Shown piece by piece: positions 7,244 through 17,024 of a stretch of 64,000 nt of DNA. Location of the stretch: assembly GCF_016863395.1 (NCBI RefSeq), contig NZ_BOOU01000002.1, forward strand, positions 1 through 64,000, given 5' to 3'. Position 1 is the stretch's first letter. Each line of letters begins with the position of its first letter. The notes beneath the pieces are model-generated. The model was given only the letters and a program-made list of their open reading frames with translations. It was not told the DNA's origin and did not search any database. Source of the stretch: Sphaerisporangium rufum. Lineage in GTDB: Bacteria; Actinomycetota; Actinomycetes; Streptosporangiales; Streptosporangiaceae. Made by a program: the position numbers and the translations under genes.

Positions 7244-9262
7244 TCAGTCGCGGTCGGAGCTGACCGTGGTCTTCTGCACCTGCAGCAGGAACTCGGCGTT
7301 CGACTGCGTCTCGCGCATCTTCTCCAGCAGCAGCTCCAGAGCCTGCTGCATGTCGAGGGCGTGCAGCACGCGGCGCAGCTTCCAGACGATCTGCAGCTCG
7401 TCCTTCGACATCAGGATCTCCTCCTTGCGGGTGCTGGACGCGTCGACGTCCACCGCGGGGAAGATCCGCTTGTCGGCCAGGGAACGGCTGAGCTTGAGCT
7501 CGGCGTTGCCGGTGCCCTTGAACTCCTCGAAGATGACCTCGTCCATCTTGGAACCGGTCTCGACCAGCGCGGTGGCGAGGATCGTCAGCGAGCCGCCGTT
7601 CTCGATGTTGCGGGCGGCACCGAAGAAGCGCTTCGGCGGGTACAGGGCCGTGGAGTCCACACCACCGGACAGGATGCGCCCGGAGGCCGGAGCGGCCAGG
7701 TTGTAGGCGCGGCCGAGCCGGGTGATCGAGTCGAGGAGCACGACCACGTCGTGGCCCAGCTCCACCAGGCGCTTGGCGCGCTCGATGGCGAGCTCGGCGA
7801 CCGTGGTGTGGTCCTCGGCGGGCCGGTCGAAGGTCGAGTGGATGACCTCGCCCTTCACCGACCGCTGCATGTCGGTGACCTCTTCGGGACGCTCGTCCAC
7901 CAGGACGACCATCAGGTGGCACTCGGGGTTGTTCCGGGTGATCGCGTTGGCGATCGCCTGGAGCACCATCGTCTTGCCCGCCTTCGGCGGCGAGACGATC
8001 AGCCCGCGCTGGCCCTTACCGATCGGCGTCACCAGGTCGATGATGCGCGTGGTCAGAATGTTGGCATCGGTCTCCAGCCGCAACCGCTCCTGCGGGTACA
8101 GCGGGGTCAGCTTGGCGAACTCCGGCCGGCTGCGCGCCTGCTCGGGATCCATGCCGTTGACCGTGTCGAGCCGCACCAGGGCGTTGAACTTCTCCCGGCG
8201 CTCGCCGTCGCGGGGCTGGCGCACCGCACCGGTGACGACATCGCCCTTGCGCAGGCCGTTCCGCCGGATCTGCGCCAGCGAGACGTACACGTCGTTGGCG
8301 CCGGGCAGGTAGCCGCTGGTGCGCACGAACGCGTAGTTGTCCAGGATGTCGAGGATGCCGGCGATCGGGATCAGGACGTCGTCGTCGCCGACCACCGGCT
8401 CGTTGCTGTCGAAGCGGTCGCGGCCCCGGCGGTTGCGCTCCCGGAACCGGCCGCGGCGGCCGCGGCGGTCGTCGTCACCCTGGACCTGCAGGTCGCGGCC
8501 CTGGTCACGATCGCGACCCTGGTCACGGTCGCGACCCTGGTCGCGGTCGCGACCCTGGTCGCGGTCCCGGCCCTGCCCTTGGTCCCGGCCCTGGTCGCGG
8601 TTCTGGTCGCGGCCCTGGTCACGGCCCTGGTCACGACGGCCCTGCGATTCGCCGGCGTCCGCGGCACGTGCCTCGGGCCGGTTCGCGTCGCCACGGTTGT
8701 CGGGGCGGTTGTCACCACGATCACCACGGTCCCGCCGGTCGCCGCGCGAACGGCGCTCGCCGCGCTCGCGGCGCGACTCGCCGCGCTCGGGGCGCGGGTC
8801 GGCCTGGGGATCGGCGGGTGCGGCGGCGGGCGCCGCGACGGCGGCCTGCTCGGCCGGGGCGGCCTCGACCTGGGGCTCCTCGCGCGTCTCGGCGACGGCC
8901 TCGGCGGGCGCGGGGCGGGAACGCTCCCGGCGGCTACGGGCCGGACGCTCGACGACGGCGGGCTCGGCGGCGACCGCCGGAGCGGGCGCGGCGGGCGCGG
9001 CGGCCTCGGAGGAAGGGGCACCGTCCGCGGACGATACGCCCTGCTTCTCCTGGATGGCCGCGATCAACTGGCTCTTGCGCATCCGGCCGGTCCCGCTGAT
9101 GCCAAGGCTCGACGCCAGAGCCTGCAGCTCAGGCAGCACCATGGCGGCGAGCCCGGTACCGGAGCGACGGCGCGGCCGGGCCGCGGCGCGGGTGGGGGTG
9201 TCGCCGGCGGCCGACGGCGCGGCGCCGGTGGCGTCGGAGAGGAGTTCGGTGGTGTCGCTCAA
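7244..9262 (-). CDS. rho: Transcription termination factor Rho with long disordered insert
   Basis: Rho is the hexameric RNA-dependent ATPase that terminates transcription. Domains in order are a Rho_N helical domain (LPELQALASSLGISGTGRMR, about 40-85), a long low-complexity insert (about 90-290), the RNA-binding cold-shock-like domain (GILDILDNYAFVRTSGYLPG) and the RecA-type ATPase with Walker A SPPKAGKTMVLQAIA and VLLDSITRLGRAYN. At 672 residues it is much longer than E. coli Rho (419), as is known for actinobacteria. The only sensible start is TTG at 9262, with GGAAGG about 9 bases upstream. The insert is rich in Arg/Asp/Gln/Gly and contains RDQG repeats, which could add RNA affinity. Confidence 0.97.
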   Translation of the reverse strand: MSDTTELLSDATGAAPSAAGDTPTRAAARPRRRSGTGLAAMVLPELQALASSLGISGTGRMRKSQLIAAIQEKQGVSSADGAPSSEAAAPAAPAPAVAAEPAVVERPARSRRERSRPAPAEAVAETREEPQVEAAPAEQAAVAAPAAAPADPQADPRPERGESRRERGERRSRGDRRDRGDRGDNRPDNRGDANRPEARAADAGESQGRRDQGRDQGRDQNRDQGRDQGQGRDRDQGRDRDQGRDRDQGRDRDQGRDLQVQGDDDRRGRRGRFRERNRRGRDRFDSNEPVVGDDDVLIPIAGILDILDNYAFVRTSGYLPGANDVYVSLAQIRRNGLRKGDVVTGAVRQPRDGERREKFNALVRLDTVNGMDPEQARSRPEFAKLTPLYPQERLRLETDANILTTRIIDLVTPIGKGQRGLIVSPPKAGKTMVLQAIANAITRNNPECHLMVVLVDERPEEVTDMQRSVKGEVIHSTFDRPAEDHTTVAELAIERAKRLVELGHDVVVLLDSITRLGRAYNLAAPASGRILSGGVDSTALYPPKRFFGAARNIENGGSLTILATALVETGSKMDEVIFEEFKGTGNAELKLSRSLADKRIFPAVDVDASSTRKEEILMSKDELQIVWKLRRVLHALDMQQALELLLEKMRETQSNAEFLLQVQKTTVSSDRD
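8491..8645 (-). repeat. RDQG-type repeats inside rho
   Basis: This stretch consists of imperfect short repeats of the type GGTCGCGACCCT/GGTCACGGTC, encoding runs of RDQGRDRDQGRDQNRD. It is coding and in frame throughout, so it is a protein repeat, not a separate element. Repeat number is likely to vary between strains. Confidence 0.85.
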
Positions 9263-9376
9263 CTAAAAGGTCCTTCCCAGGGGTCGGGCACCGGCCATGA
9301 TCAGCCAGGCGTCCCGGTGATGCGACCCGGCGGGACAGACCGGGTCGGGCCAGGCGAATTTCTTGGGTGTCGGGGT

Positions 9377-9453
9377 GCCGGTGCGTCGGACCGGCACGTG
9401 GCCGTCACCGTCGAGATTCGGGAGCCGTTGGGGGTCCGGGGGTCGCCCCCCGG
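9377..9453 (-). terminator. Two hairpins in the thrB-rho gap
   Basis: CCGGGGG (9436-9442) pairs with CCCCCGG (9447-9453), and GTGCCGGT (9377-9384) pairs with ACCGGCAC (9392-9399). Both lie between the thrB stop and the rho start on the minus strand. They could terminate the threonine operon or structure the rho leader, where autoregulation is known in other bacteria. Apart from them, the 451-base gap (9263-9713) shows nothing I can name. Confidence 0.45.
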
Positions 9454-9713
9454 CTGGTTACCGCCGACCAGATGTCGATGCCAGACGAACGCGCATGTCC
9501 CCGATCACCCCGCCTCTCGACACGCCAACCGGATGTGGAGCAACCGGAGACGATGGATTCGAGAAGCCCGCTGTGCGGCCTACGTCTCGCGACGCAGGGC
9601 GCGACCCAGCGATGTATGGCTGACAAGCACGCACCCGCAACGGGGGCATCTGGTGCGGCTATCAGCCTAACATCACCAGCGCACACTGCTATTCCCTGAA
9701 GGTCGAAGATGCA

Positions 9714-10628
9714 TCAGCGTGTCTCGGGAAAATGGACGCTCGCCCCGGACCGGTCGACGTCCAGTAGCTGGATGTGCCAGTCACTACCCACTTCCGACGC
9801 GATCGAATCATGGGTGTCCGACGTTCCGAACACCAGAATCGTCGGACCGGCCCCCGATACGACGGCGGGCACCCCCGCCGCGCGCAGACGTTCTACCAGA
9901 TCGGCCGTGCCCGGCATCGCAGGCGCGCGGTAGGTCTGGTGCAGGCGGTCCTCGGTGGCGGCGAGGAGCAACCCGCTCTCCGGGCGCCGGGTGAGGGCCG
10001 CGATGAGCAGGGCCGCGCGTCCGGCGTTGGCCGCCGCGTCGGTGTGCGGCACGTCCTTCGGCAGCAGCCCGCGCGCCTCCGCGGTGGCGAGCCGGGTTCC
10101 CGGCACCAGCACCACGGGCCGGACCTCCCCGTGCGGGCTCAGCCCCAGCTTACGCGGTGTACCGGAGGGGTCGGTCCAGGCGATGGTCAGGCCGCCGGTC
10201 AGGCACGGCGCCACGTTGTCGGGATGGCCCTCGATCTCGGTGGCCAGCGCGAACACCTCGTCGTCCGGCAGATCGGGCGCGGCCAGCGCGCGACCGGCGA
10301 GCAGGCCGGCGCAGATGGCCGCGGAGGAGGACCCGAGGCCGCGGGCGTGCGGGATGCGGTTGCGGCAGCGCAGCCGCACGCCGGCCGGCTGCGGCACGCC
10401 GGCCCGGTCCAGCACGGCCCGCAGCGACCGGACGACCAGGTGGCCCTCCCCCGGGTCGAGCTCGCCCGCCCCCTGACCTTCGACCTGGACCTCGGTCGGG
10501 CCGCCGGGCAGCAGCTCCGCCGCCACCTCGTCGTACAGGCCGAGGGCGAGGCCCAGCGAGTCGAACCCCGGGCCCAGATTGGCACTGGTGGCCGGCACCC
10601 GGACGGCCACGGTGCGGCTGGCTGGCAT
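9714..10628 (-). CDS. thrB: Homoserine kinase
   Basis: ThrB phosphorylates L-homoserine with ATP to O-phosphohomoserine, the substrate of threonine synthase. The 304-residue protein is a GHMP kinase. The N-terminus has VRVPATSANLGPGFDSLGLAL, the phosphate-binding loop reads PHARGLGSSSAAICAG, and the C-terminal motif is AVVSGAGPTILVF. The start is the ATG at 10628 with GAGGAG seven bases upstream. It follows thrC by about 100 bases in the same direction, which gives the standard thrC-thrB order upstream of rho. The length is normal for the family and the assignment is secure. Confidence 0.96.
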   Translation of the reverse strand: MPASRTVAVRVPATSANLGPGFDSLGLALGLYDEVAAELLPGGPTEVQVEGQGAGELDPGEGHLVVRSLRAVLDRAGVPQPAGVRLRCRNRIPHARGLGSSSAAICAGLLAGRALAAPDLPDDEVFALATEIEGHPDNVAPCLTGGLTIAWTDPSGTPRKLGLSPHGEVRPVVLVPGTRLATAEARGLLPKDVPHTDAAANAGRAALLIAALTRRPESGLLLAATEDRLHQTYRAPAMPGTADLVERLRAAGVPAVVSGAGPTILVFGTSDTHDSIASEVGSDWHIQLLDVDRSGASVHFPETR

Positions 10629-10729
10629 CGATCTCCTCTTGCTTGGTGGGCGCACCGCCCGGCCCGCTTTCGGGCGCGCGGGCTCCGGCGGGCGCCGCCG
10701 CCGGCCCCCACCCGCCCCGCGGACGGCGG

Positions 10730-11788
<1,059 letters not shown>

Positions 11789-12141
11789 CGTCGCTCCTCC
11801 CGCGGCCGTGCGGCGGTGGCACGGCGGCGTGTCACAGGGGTCCGCCCCCGGCGGTGTCAGGCACGAGTCTACGGCGGGCGGGTCCCTCCCCGCGCGCGCC
11901 GTCCACTGGCTGGACCGGCCGCGCTGTCCCCTCCATCCTCCGTCATGGGGCGGGCGCCCGTCGCGCCGGCCACCGGATTCGGCAACATCGGAGAAACCGC
12001 GGGGTCGCGGGCTCTCATGAACCTCCAAGGATCTTTGGGTATGGTCGGCCTCTTCTGGCGGCCACCGCTCCGCCTTCCACCTGGCCGGAGGCCCCAGGGT
12101 CTCGTCGACGCATGTGACCGGAGGGAAGAGGCGTCCTGCTG
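11789..12141. promoter_or_regulatory. Divergent promoter region between thrC and a glycosyltransferase gene
   Basis: This 353-base gap must hold promoters for both thrC (minus) and the plus-strand glycosyltransferase. On the minus strand a TAGACT hexamer (11866-11871) resembles an actinomycete -10 element about 80 bases from the thrC start, but I see no convincing -35 and assign it weakly. No T-box or other riboswitch-like structure was recognised. Confidence 0.3.
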
Positions 12142-13749
12142 ATGACCGAAACGCGCGGAGGGCCCGCCGAGGGCCCGGCGGGCGGTGCCGGAGCGGCCCG
12201 GCCGAGGATCCGGCACAACGATTACTCGCCGCTGGTACCGCCGGCGCTCGGCTCCTGGACGCCGGAGCTGACGGTCAGCGTGGTGATCCCCGCGCACGGG
12301 GGCGGGCACCGCCTGGACCTGACCCTGGCCGCGCTGGCGGCGCAGACCTACCCGGCGCGGCTGATGGAGGTCGTCGTGGTGGACGACGGCAGCGAGCCGC
12401 CGCTGCGGCTGCCGGAGATCAGGCCGGAGCACACCCGGCTGGTACGGGCGCCCGGCGACGGCTGGGGGGCGGGGCACGCGGTCAACACCGGGGCGGACCG
12501 GTCGGACGGCGAGATCGTCCAGCGGCTGGACGCGGACATGGTCGTCTTCCGGGAGCACATCGAGGCGCTGATGCGCTGGCAGCACCTGACCGACTACGTG
12601 GTGACGATCGGGGGCAAGGTCTTCGCCGAGGAACCGCCGCTGACCGCGGCCGAGGTGCACCGCGCGGTGCGCGAGGGCACCGTGGAGTCGCTGTTCGACA
12701 TGGCGGCGGCGGTGCCGAGCTCGACCGAGGCGACGATCCGCCGCCTGGACGGGCTGCGCGCGAGCAAGAATCCCTACCACGTCTGCACCGGGGCCACCGT
12801 CTCGGTGCGCCGCTCGCTGTTCCGGCGGGTGGGCGGCCTCGATCCGGCGGTGCGCCGCGGCCAGGACACCGAGTTCGCCTACCGGCTGGCGCAGGCCGGG
12901 GCGGTGTTCGTCCCGGACCTTTCGGCGCGCGCCGTCCACCTGGGGCTGCCCGCGCAGCGGGTGGACACCGAGGCGACGGTGCGGGTGGTCGCCCCGTTCC
13001 TGGCCCATCGGGTGCCGCTGCGCCGTGACCTGCGCAAGGAACCGGGCCGGCGCTGGCTGGTGCCGTACGTGGAGGTCGTGTTCGACGTCGCCGGCGCCAC
13101 CGAGCCTCAGGTGCGGGCGGCGGTGACCGCGGCGCTGGGCGGGAGCCTGCCCGATGTCGCCGTCACGCTGGCCGGGCCGTGGGACGAGTTGCCCGAGGGC
13201 CGCCACCGGGTGCTCGGCGACCCGCGCCTCGAGGCGCGGCTGGTGCGCGAGCACTTCCGGCACGATCCGGCCGTCCGGCTGGCCGCGGCGGCGGCGGACC
13301 CGGCGCCGGTCCCGTTCCGTTACTCCGGTCCGGTGGACGTACCGCTCGCCCGGCGGGCCCTGGAGACGATGATCAAGGTGCTCACCGAGGAGCGGGCCGG
13401 GCTGCTGCTGATCGCCCTGCCCGGCGGGCGGACGGCCCGGCTGGAGCGCACCGAGGCGGTGAACCGCGCCCGCCTGCTCGCGGCGCCCGGCGAGGACCTC
13501 GACCAGGTGATCGAGCAGACCCACGGGGTGGTCCGCGAGCAGGCCCGGCGGTTCTGGCCGGCGCCCGCCGGGGACACCCGGCCGGACGCGCCCGCACCGG
13601 CCCAGACCGGCACGCCGGCGCCGCGGCGGGCCGAGCCGGACGCGGACGACCCCGGGCCGCCCGGCGAGGGCGATACCCGGGCCGCGGCGCCCCACCCGAG
13701 CGCCCGGAGGCTGGTCGGGCGGCTGCGCACGGTGTTGCGCGGCAGATGA
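12142..13749 (+). CDS. Family 2 glycosyltransferase
   Basis: This is a GT-A fold glycosyltransferase of 535 residues with no membrane segment. The catalytic domain occupies about residues 40-290. The motifs are [31 protein letters not shown], the metal-binding LDADMV, and a [20 protein letters not shown] acceptor-site region. The C-terminal 200 residues are a family-specific region ([32 protein letters not shown]) followed by a Pro/Ala/Asp-rich tail. It is clearly paralogous to the convergent gene at 14074-15876: both share a GSWTP-x-L-x-VSVVIPA block and the later region. The ATG at 12142 has GGAAGAGG upstream. The role is probably transfer of sugar to a surface polymer or lipid; donor and acceptor are unknown. 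Confidence 0.88.
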   Translation: MTETRGGPAEGPAGGAGAARPRIRHNDYSPLVPPALGSWTPELTVSVVIPAHGGGHRLDLTLAALAAQTYPARLMEVVVVDDGSEPPLRLPEIRPEHTRLVRAPGDGWGAGHAVNTGADRSDGEIVQRLDADMVVFREHIEALMRWQHLTDYVVTIGGKVFAEEPPLTAAEVHRAVREGTVESLFDMAAAVPSSTEATIRRLDGLRASKNPYHVCTGATVSVRRSLFRRVGGLDPAVRRGQDTEFAYRLAQAGAVFVPDLSARAVHLGLPAQRVDTEATVRVVAPFLAHRVPLRRDLRKEPGRRWLVPYVEVVFDVAGATEPQVRAAVTAALGGSLPDVAVTLAGPWDELPEGRHRVLGDPRLEARLVREHFRHDPAVRLAAAAADPAPVPFRYSGPVDVPLARRALETMIKVLTEERAGLLLIALPGGRTARLERTEAVNRARLLAAPGEDLDQVIEQTHGVVREQARRFWPAPAGDTRPDAPAPAQTGTPAPRRAEPDADDPGPPGEGDTRAAAPHPSARRLVGRLRTVLRGR

Positions 13750-13836
13750 GAGGACTCCCCTCCCCCACGTGCTCGGGGGCGGGGCGAGAGTGGCGGCGGG
13801 CCGGCCCGTGCGACGGCCGGCCCCGCCGCGACTCGC

Positions 13837-13875
13837 CGGGCCGGGACACGCGGTGCGAGCGCGTGTCCCGGCCCG
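13837..13875. terminator. Bidirectional terminator between convergent glycosyltransferases
   Basis: CGGGCCGGGACACGCG (13837-13852) pairs perfectly with its complement at 13860-13875 around the loop GTGCGAG, giving a 16-bp stem. It is placed centrally in the 324-base convergent gap (13750-14073) and can serve both strands. The rest of the gap holds only shorter GC dyads. Confidence 0.8.
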
Positions 13876-14073
13876 AAAGCGCGGCCCTTGCGGGCCCAGG
13901 CCGGCGGGCGGCGCCGGCCGGCCCGTCCGACGACCGAGAGGCGGCCGGCATCGTCGCGCAACCGTGCGACGGACGGCCCGCCCGCGGCGCCCTGGTGCGC
14001 CCCTCATGACCGGTCGGCCGCCGGACACCCGGCGCCGGCGATCAACCGGCGAGGCCGGGCGGATCGGCCGGCA

Positions 14074-15876
14074 TCAGCGCGTGGGACCGGGCGGATCGGC
14101 GGGCTCGGCGGGGCCGGGCGGCAGGTCCGCGGCGGCCGGGAGCGCCGCGGCGTTCCCCGGCGGCGGCCCGCCCGGCCGCCGGGCGGAGATGCGCTTCATG
14201 ACCGCGCGGAACCGGCCGGTGCGCAGCGCGGCGATCTCCCGCCGCAGGGCGCCCGCCTCCCGGCGCAGCCCGCCCACCTCGCGGCGCAGCTCGACGGCGC
14301 CGGACCGCCAGCGGCCCGCCTCCTCGCGCCACCGGCCGACCTGGCCGCGCAGCCGCTCGACCTCCTTGGTCAGCCGGGCGATCTCCGCCTCGCTCTCCAG
14401 CCGGGCCCGGTAGGCGGCGCGGCGGCCCCGTGGCGGTTCCGCCCCGGCGGCGGGCCGGAAGCCGAGCGTCTCGCCGTCGGCCCAGACCGTGCCGTACAGC
14501 TCCTCCACCAGGTCGTCCAGGGCGTGCGACCCGGCACGCGGGCCGTGCAACGCCGGGCCGGACGGCTCCGCCCGCGCGGACGCCTCGCCCGTCTCGGCGG
14601 CGGCGACCAGCGCGGCGCGGGCGAAGGCGGCGCGGCGCTCCAGCCGGGCGGTCACCACGGCCTCCGGCGTCTCGTCGAGCAGCACGCCGACCAGGCCGTG
14701 GTCGCCGTCCACCGCCAGGTCCAGCAGCGCCGCCAGGGTGTCCTCGCCGGGCACCCGGCCCGCGGGCAGCAGCAGGCGGAACGGTGCCGATCTCGGCGGG
14801 GCGGCGGTGACGAAGCGTACCCGGCCCTCGTGCGCGTAGTGGCCGCGGACCAGCGCCAGGTCCAGCCGGGGATCGGTGAGCGGGGCGCGCCGCTCGGGGG
14901 CCAGGCCGTCCCACGGACCGGCCAGCAGCACGGCGACGTCGGGCACCGTGCCGGCCAGCACGGCGTCCACGGTGGCCCGGGTGTCCTCGTACCCGCCGGC
15001 CTCGACCAGCACCTCCAGGTAGGGCACCTTCCACCGGCGCGCCGGGTGGCCCCGCAGCCAGCGGTAGGCGGGGATGCGGTCGGCGATCAGTGCGTGGCTC
15101 ACCCGGTCGATGGGCGCCTTGTCGCGCATGCGCATGGACGGGCCCAGGTGGAAACCGCGGGCCAGCGGCTCGGGGACGAACACCGCGCCGGCCTGCGCCA
15201 GCCGGTATCCCATCTCGGTGTCCTGGCCGAGGAACAGCTCCTCGTCCATCGGACCGGCGGCCTCGACCAGCCGGCGGGCGACCGAGGTGGCGCCGCCGAC
15301 GTGCAGGCTGAAGGCGCGGGCGGAGCCGCGGGTGAGACCGTCGGTGCGCGCCACCAGGTCGACCAGCCACCGGTGCGGCTCGGCGGGCTCGAACAGCGCC
15401 CCGAGGTCGCCGGCCGCGCCGACCTCGGCCGGGGCGGGCAGCGGGGCGGTGGTGAAGCGGAGGTAGCCGGTGACGACGAGGTAGGGGGCCAGGTGGTGCC
15501 ACCGCAGGTGCGCCTCGACCTCGTGCCGGTCGGGCACCACGTCGGAGTCCAGCCAGTGGATCACCTCGCCGGTGGCGGCGGCCAGCCCGGCGTTGCGCGC
15601 GTCCGCCCGGCCGGGTGTACGGCAGACGATCAGCCGGGTGCCCGCGGGCCGGGCCGGCGGCAGCCGCAGCGGCGGGCTGCTGCCGTTGTCCACCACGATC
15701 ACCTCGGTGAGCTCGGCCGGGTAGGTCTGGGCGGCCAGCCCCGCGAGCACCAGGTCCAGCTTCTCCTGGCCGCCGTAGGCCGGGATCACGACGCTGACCC
15801 GCAGGCGCGGGGTCCACGAGCCGAGTTCGGGCGGGGACAGGACGGTGTGGTCGTTGCCGCGGACGCGAGGGATCAT
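14074..15876 (-). CDS. Family 2 glycosyltransferase with C-terminal coiled coil
   Basis: A 600-residue protein. The N-terminal GT-A domain (about 20-280) has VSVVIPAYGGQEKLDLVLAG, VIVVDNGSSPP, the metal motif IHWLDSDVVPD and [21 protein letters not shown] middle region resembles its paralogue at 12142-13749. About 70 C-terminal residues form a heptad-rich coiled coil (EAEIARLTKEVERLRGQVGR onward), then a Gly/Pro tail. I start it at ATG 15876, which overlaps the upstream stop as ATGA; an earlier in-frame start lies inside the upstream gene. It is therefore translationally coupled to the neighbouring glycosyltransferase and, through it, to hom. It is probably part of surface glycan synthesis. 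Confidence 0.88.
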   Translation of the reverse strand: MIPRVRGNDHTVLSPPELGSWTPRLRVSVVIPAYGGQEKLDLVLAGLAAQTYPAELTEVIVVDNGSSPPLRLPPARPAGTRLIVCRTPGRADARNAGLAAATGEVIHWLDSDVVPDRHEVEAHLRWHHLAPYLVVTGYLRFTTAPLPAPAEVGAAGDLGALFEPAEPHRWLVDLVARTDGLTRGSARAFSLHVGGATSVARRLVEAAGPMDEELFLGQDTEMGYRLAQAGAVFVPEPLARGFHLGPSMRMRDKAPIDRVSHALIADRIPAYRWLRGHPARRWKVPYLEVLVEAGGYEDTRATVDAVLAGTVPDVAVLLAGPWDGLAPERRAPLTDPRLDLALVRGHYAHEGRVRFVTAAPPRSAPFRLLLPAGRVPGEDTLAALLDLAVDGDHGLVGVLLDETPEAVVTARLERRAAFARAALVAAAETGEASARAEPSGPALHGPRAGSHALDDLVEELYGTVWADGETLGFRPAAGAEPPRGRRAAYRARLESEAEIARLTKEVERLRGQVGRWREEAGRWRSGAVELRREVGGLRREAGALRREIAALRTGRFRAVMKRISARRPGGPPPGNAAALPAAADLPPGPAEPADPPGPTR

Positions 15877-17024
15877 GCGATTTCCAGGATGTGGCTCGGC
15901 CGGAAGCCGCGCCACTGTCCGGTGGCCACCCGCAGGAAGTGCGCGAGCGGGAGCTGCCAGGTGTGGCCGGCCGCGAGCGTGCGGCGCAGGACGTAGCCCA
16001 GGCCCTGGGTGCGGTAGATGCGGGCGCCGGCCGCGTGCGCCGCCTTCAGGAACCGGGAGTCCACCCCGCGGACCACCCTCTCGAATCCGCCGATCTCATG
16101 GAACTTCGCCCGAGGAACCAGGATGGTACCGCCGGCCACATGATCGGACCACACCTCGCTCTTGTAATCGGTGCGGCGTACCGTGACGTCCAGCGGCTCC
16201 AGGTAGAAGAACTCCGCCGCGGTGCCCACGATGTCGGCGCCGCTGTAGGAGCGGGCGAGCAGCAGGTCCGCCAGATGCTCCGGGGAGTACCAGTCATCGT
16301 CGTCCCATTTGGCGATGTCCGCGCCGGCCGCCCGGTCCGCCGCCCGGTCCAGCACCTCGCCGAACGGTACGTCCGCGCCGGCCTCCAGCACCGTGATCGG
16401 CAGCGGGAACGCCGCCACCGCCCGCCGGACCTCCTCCTGCCCGGCCGGGACGCCGTGCAGGGCGAGCACCACCTCCACCTGGACGCGCCGCTGCCGGGCG
16501 ATCTGCGCCAGCGCCCCGCCCAGCAGGTCGGGCCGCCGGCTCGCCATCACCACGCTGACCTGCGGCGCGACCCCGTCCTTGGTCCCATCACCCGGCGCAG
16601 CACCTGACCCGGCGTACCGGGCCGCGTGGCGGCGCAGCCGCAGGCTGTGCTCCTCCCGGCGCAGGTCCGCCACCGAGCGCGGCCCACCGTCGCGGTCGCC
16701 GTACCGGCCGGGCGCCCAGGAGGTGAGCAGGCCGGCCAGGCCGGGATCCGCACCGGCCGCCCAGGCAGGCACCTCGCCCTCGGCGTACACCGGCACCCCG
16801 GCCGCGGCCAGCGCGCGGACCGTCTCCAGCACGCCCGCCGGCTCGGCCGGCCAGCGCACCGCCACCCCCTCGAACGGGCGCAGCCGGCCGATGTCGGCCG
16901 CGGCCGGCGGGGTCGCCGCAACCGCCCCGGCGAGCACCGGCCGCCCGCCGTCGAACGACAGCTCGGCCGGGCCCTCGGCGGGTGTGCGGACGTACCCCAG
17001 GGGGGTGGGATCGCCCTCGGCCAT
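15873..17024 (-). CDS. Family 2 glycosyltransferase coupled to hom
   Basis: A 383-residue protein. Residues 1-155 are a poorly conserved domain. The GT2 core follows, with PQVSVVMASRRPDLLGGALA, a donor-site ADIAKWDDDDWYSPEHLADL stretch holding the acidic metal site, and GGTILVPRAKFHEIGGFERV. The start ATG at 17024 shares a base with the hom stop (TGATG), and its own stop overlaps the next glycosyltransferase start, so three genes are translationally chained. Pairing with amino-acid biosynthesis is probably positional, not functional. The substrate is unknown. The carboxy-terminal region (YRTQGLGYVLRRTLAAGHTW) resembles glycosyltransferases of capsule or teichoic-acid-like loci, but that is only suggestive. 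Confidence 0.85.
   Translation of the reverse strand: MAEGDPTPLGYVRTPAEGPAELSFDGGRPVLAGAVAATPPAAADIGRLRPFEGVAVRWPAEPAGVLETVRALAAAGVPVYAEGEVPAWAAGADPGLAGLLTSWAPGRYGDRDGGPRSVADLRREEHSLRLRRHAARYAGSGAAPGDGTKDGVAPQVSVVMASRRPDLLGGALAQIARQRRVQVEVVLALHGVPAGQEEVRRAVAAFPLPITVLEAGADVPFGEVLDRAADRAAGADIAKWDDDDWYSPEHLADLLLARSYSGADIVGTAAEFFYLEPLDVTVRRTDYKSEVWSDHVAGGTILVPRAKFHEIGGFERVVRGVDSRFLKAAHAAGARIYRTQGLGYVLRRTLAAGHTWQLPLAHFLRVATGQWRGFRPSHILEIA

Noticed and set aside
8491-8645. CRISPR-like or minisatellite repeat
   Set aside because: The units are short, contiguous without unique spacers, and lie fully in frame within rho.
5735-9670. A 1311-codon plus-strand open frame opposite rho and the sensor kinase
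   Set aside because: It is the high-GC shadow of rho and the kinase. It has no ribosome binding site, no domain similarity and a composition expected of antisense frames.
11789-12141. T-box or threonine attenuator before thrC
   Set aside because: No short leader frame with threonine codons and no T-box sequence was seen.
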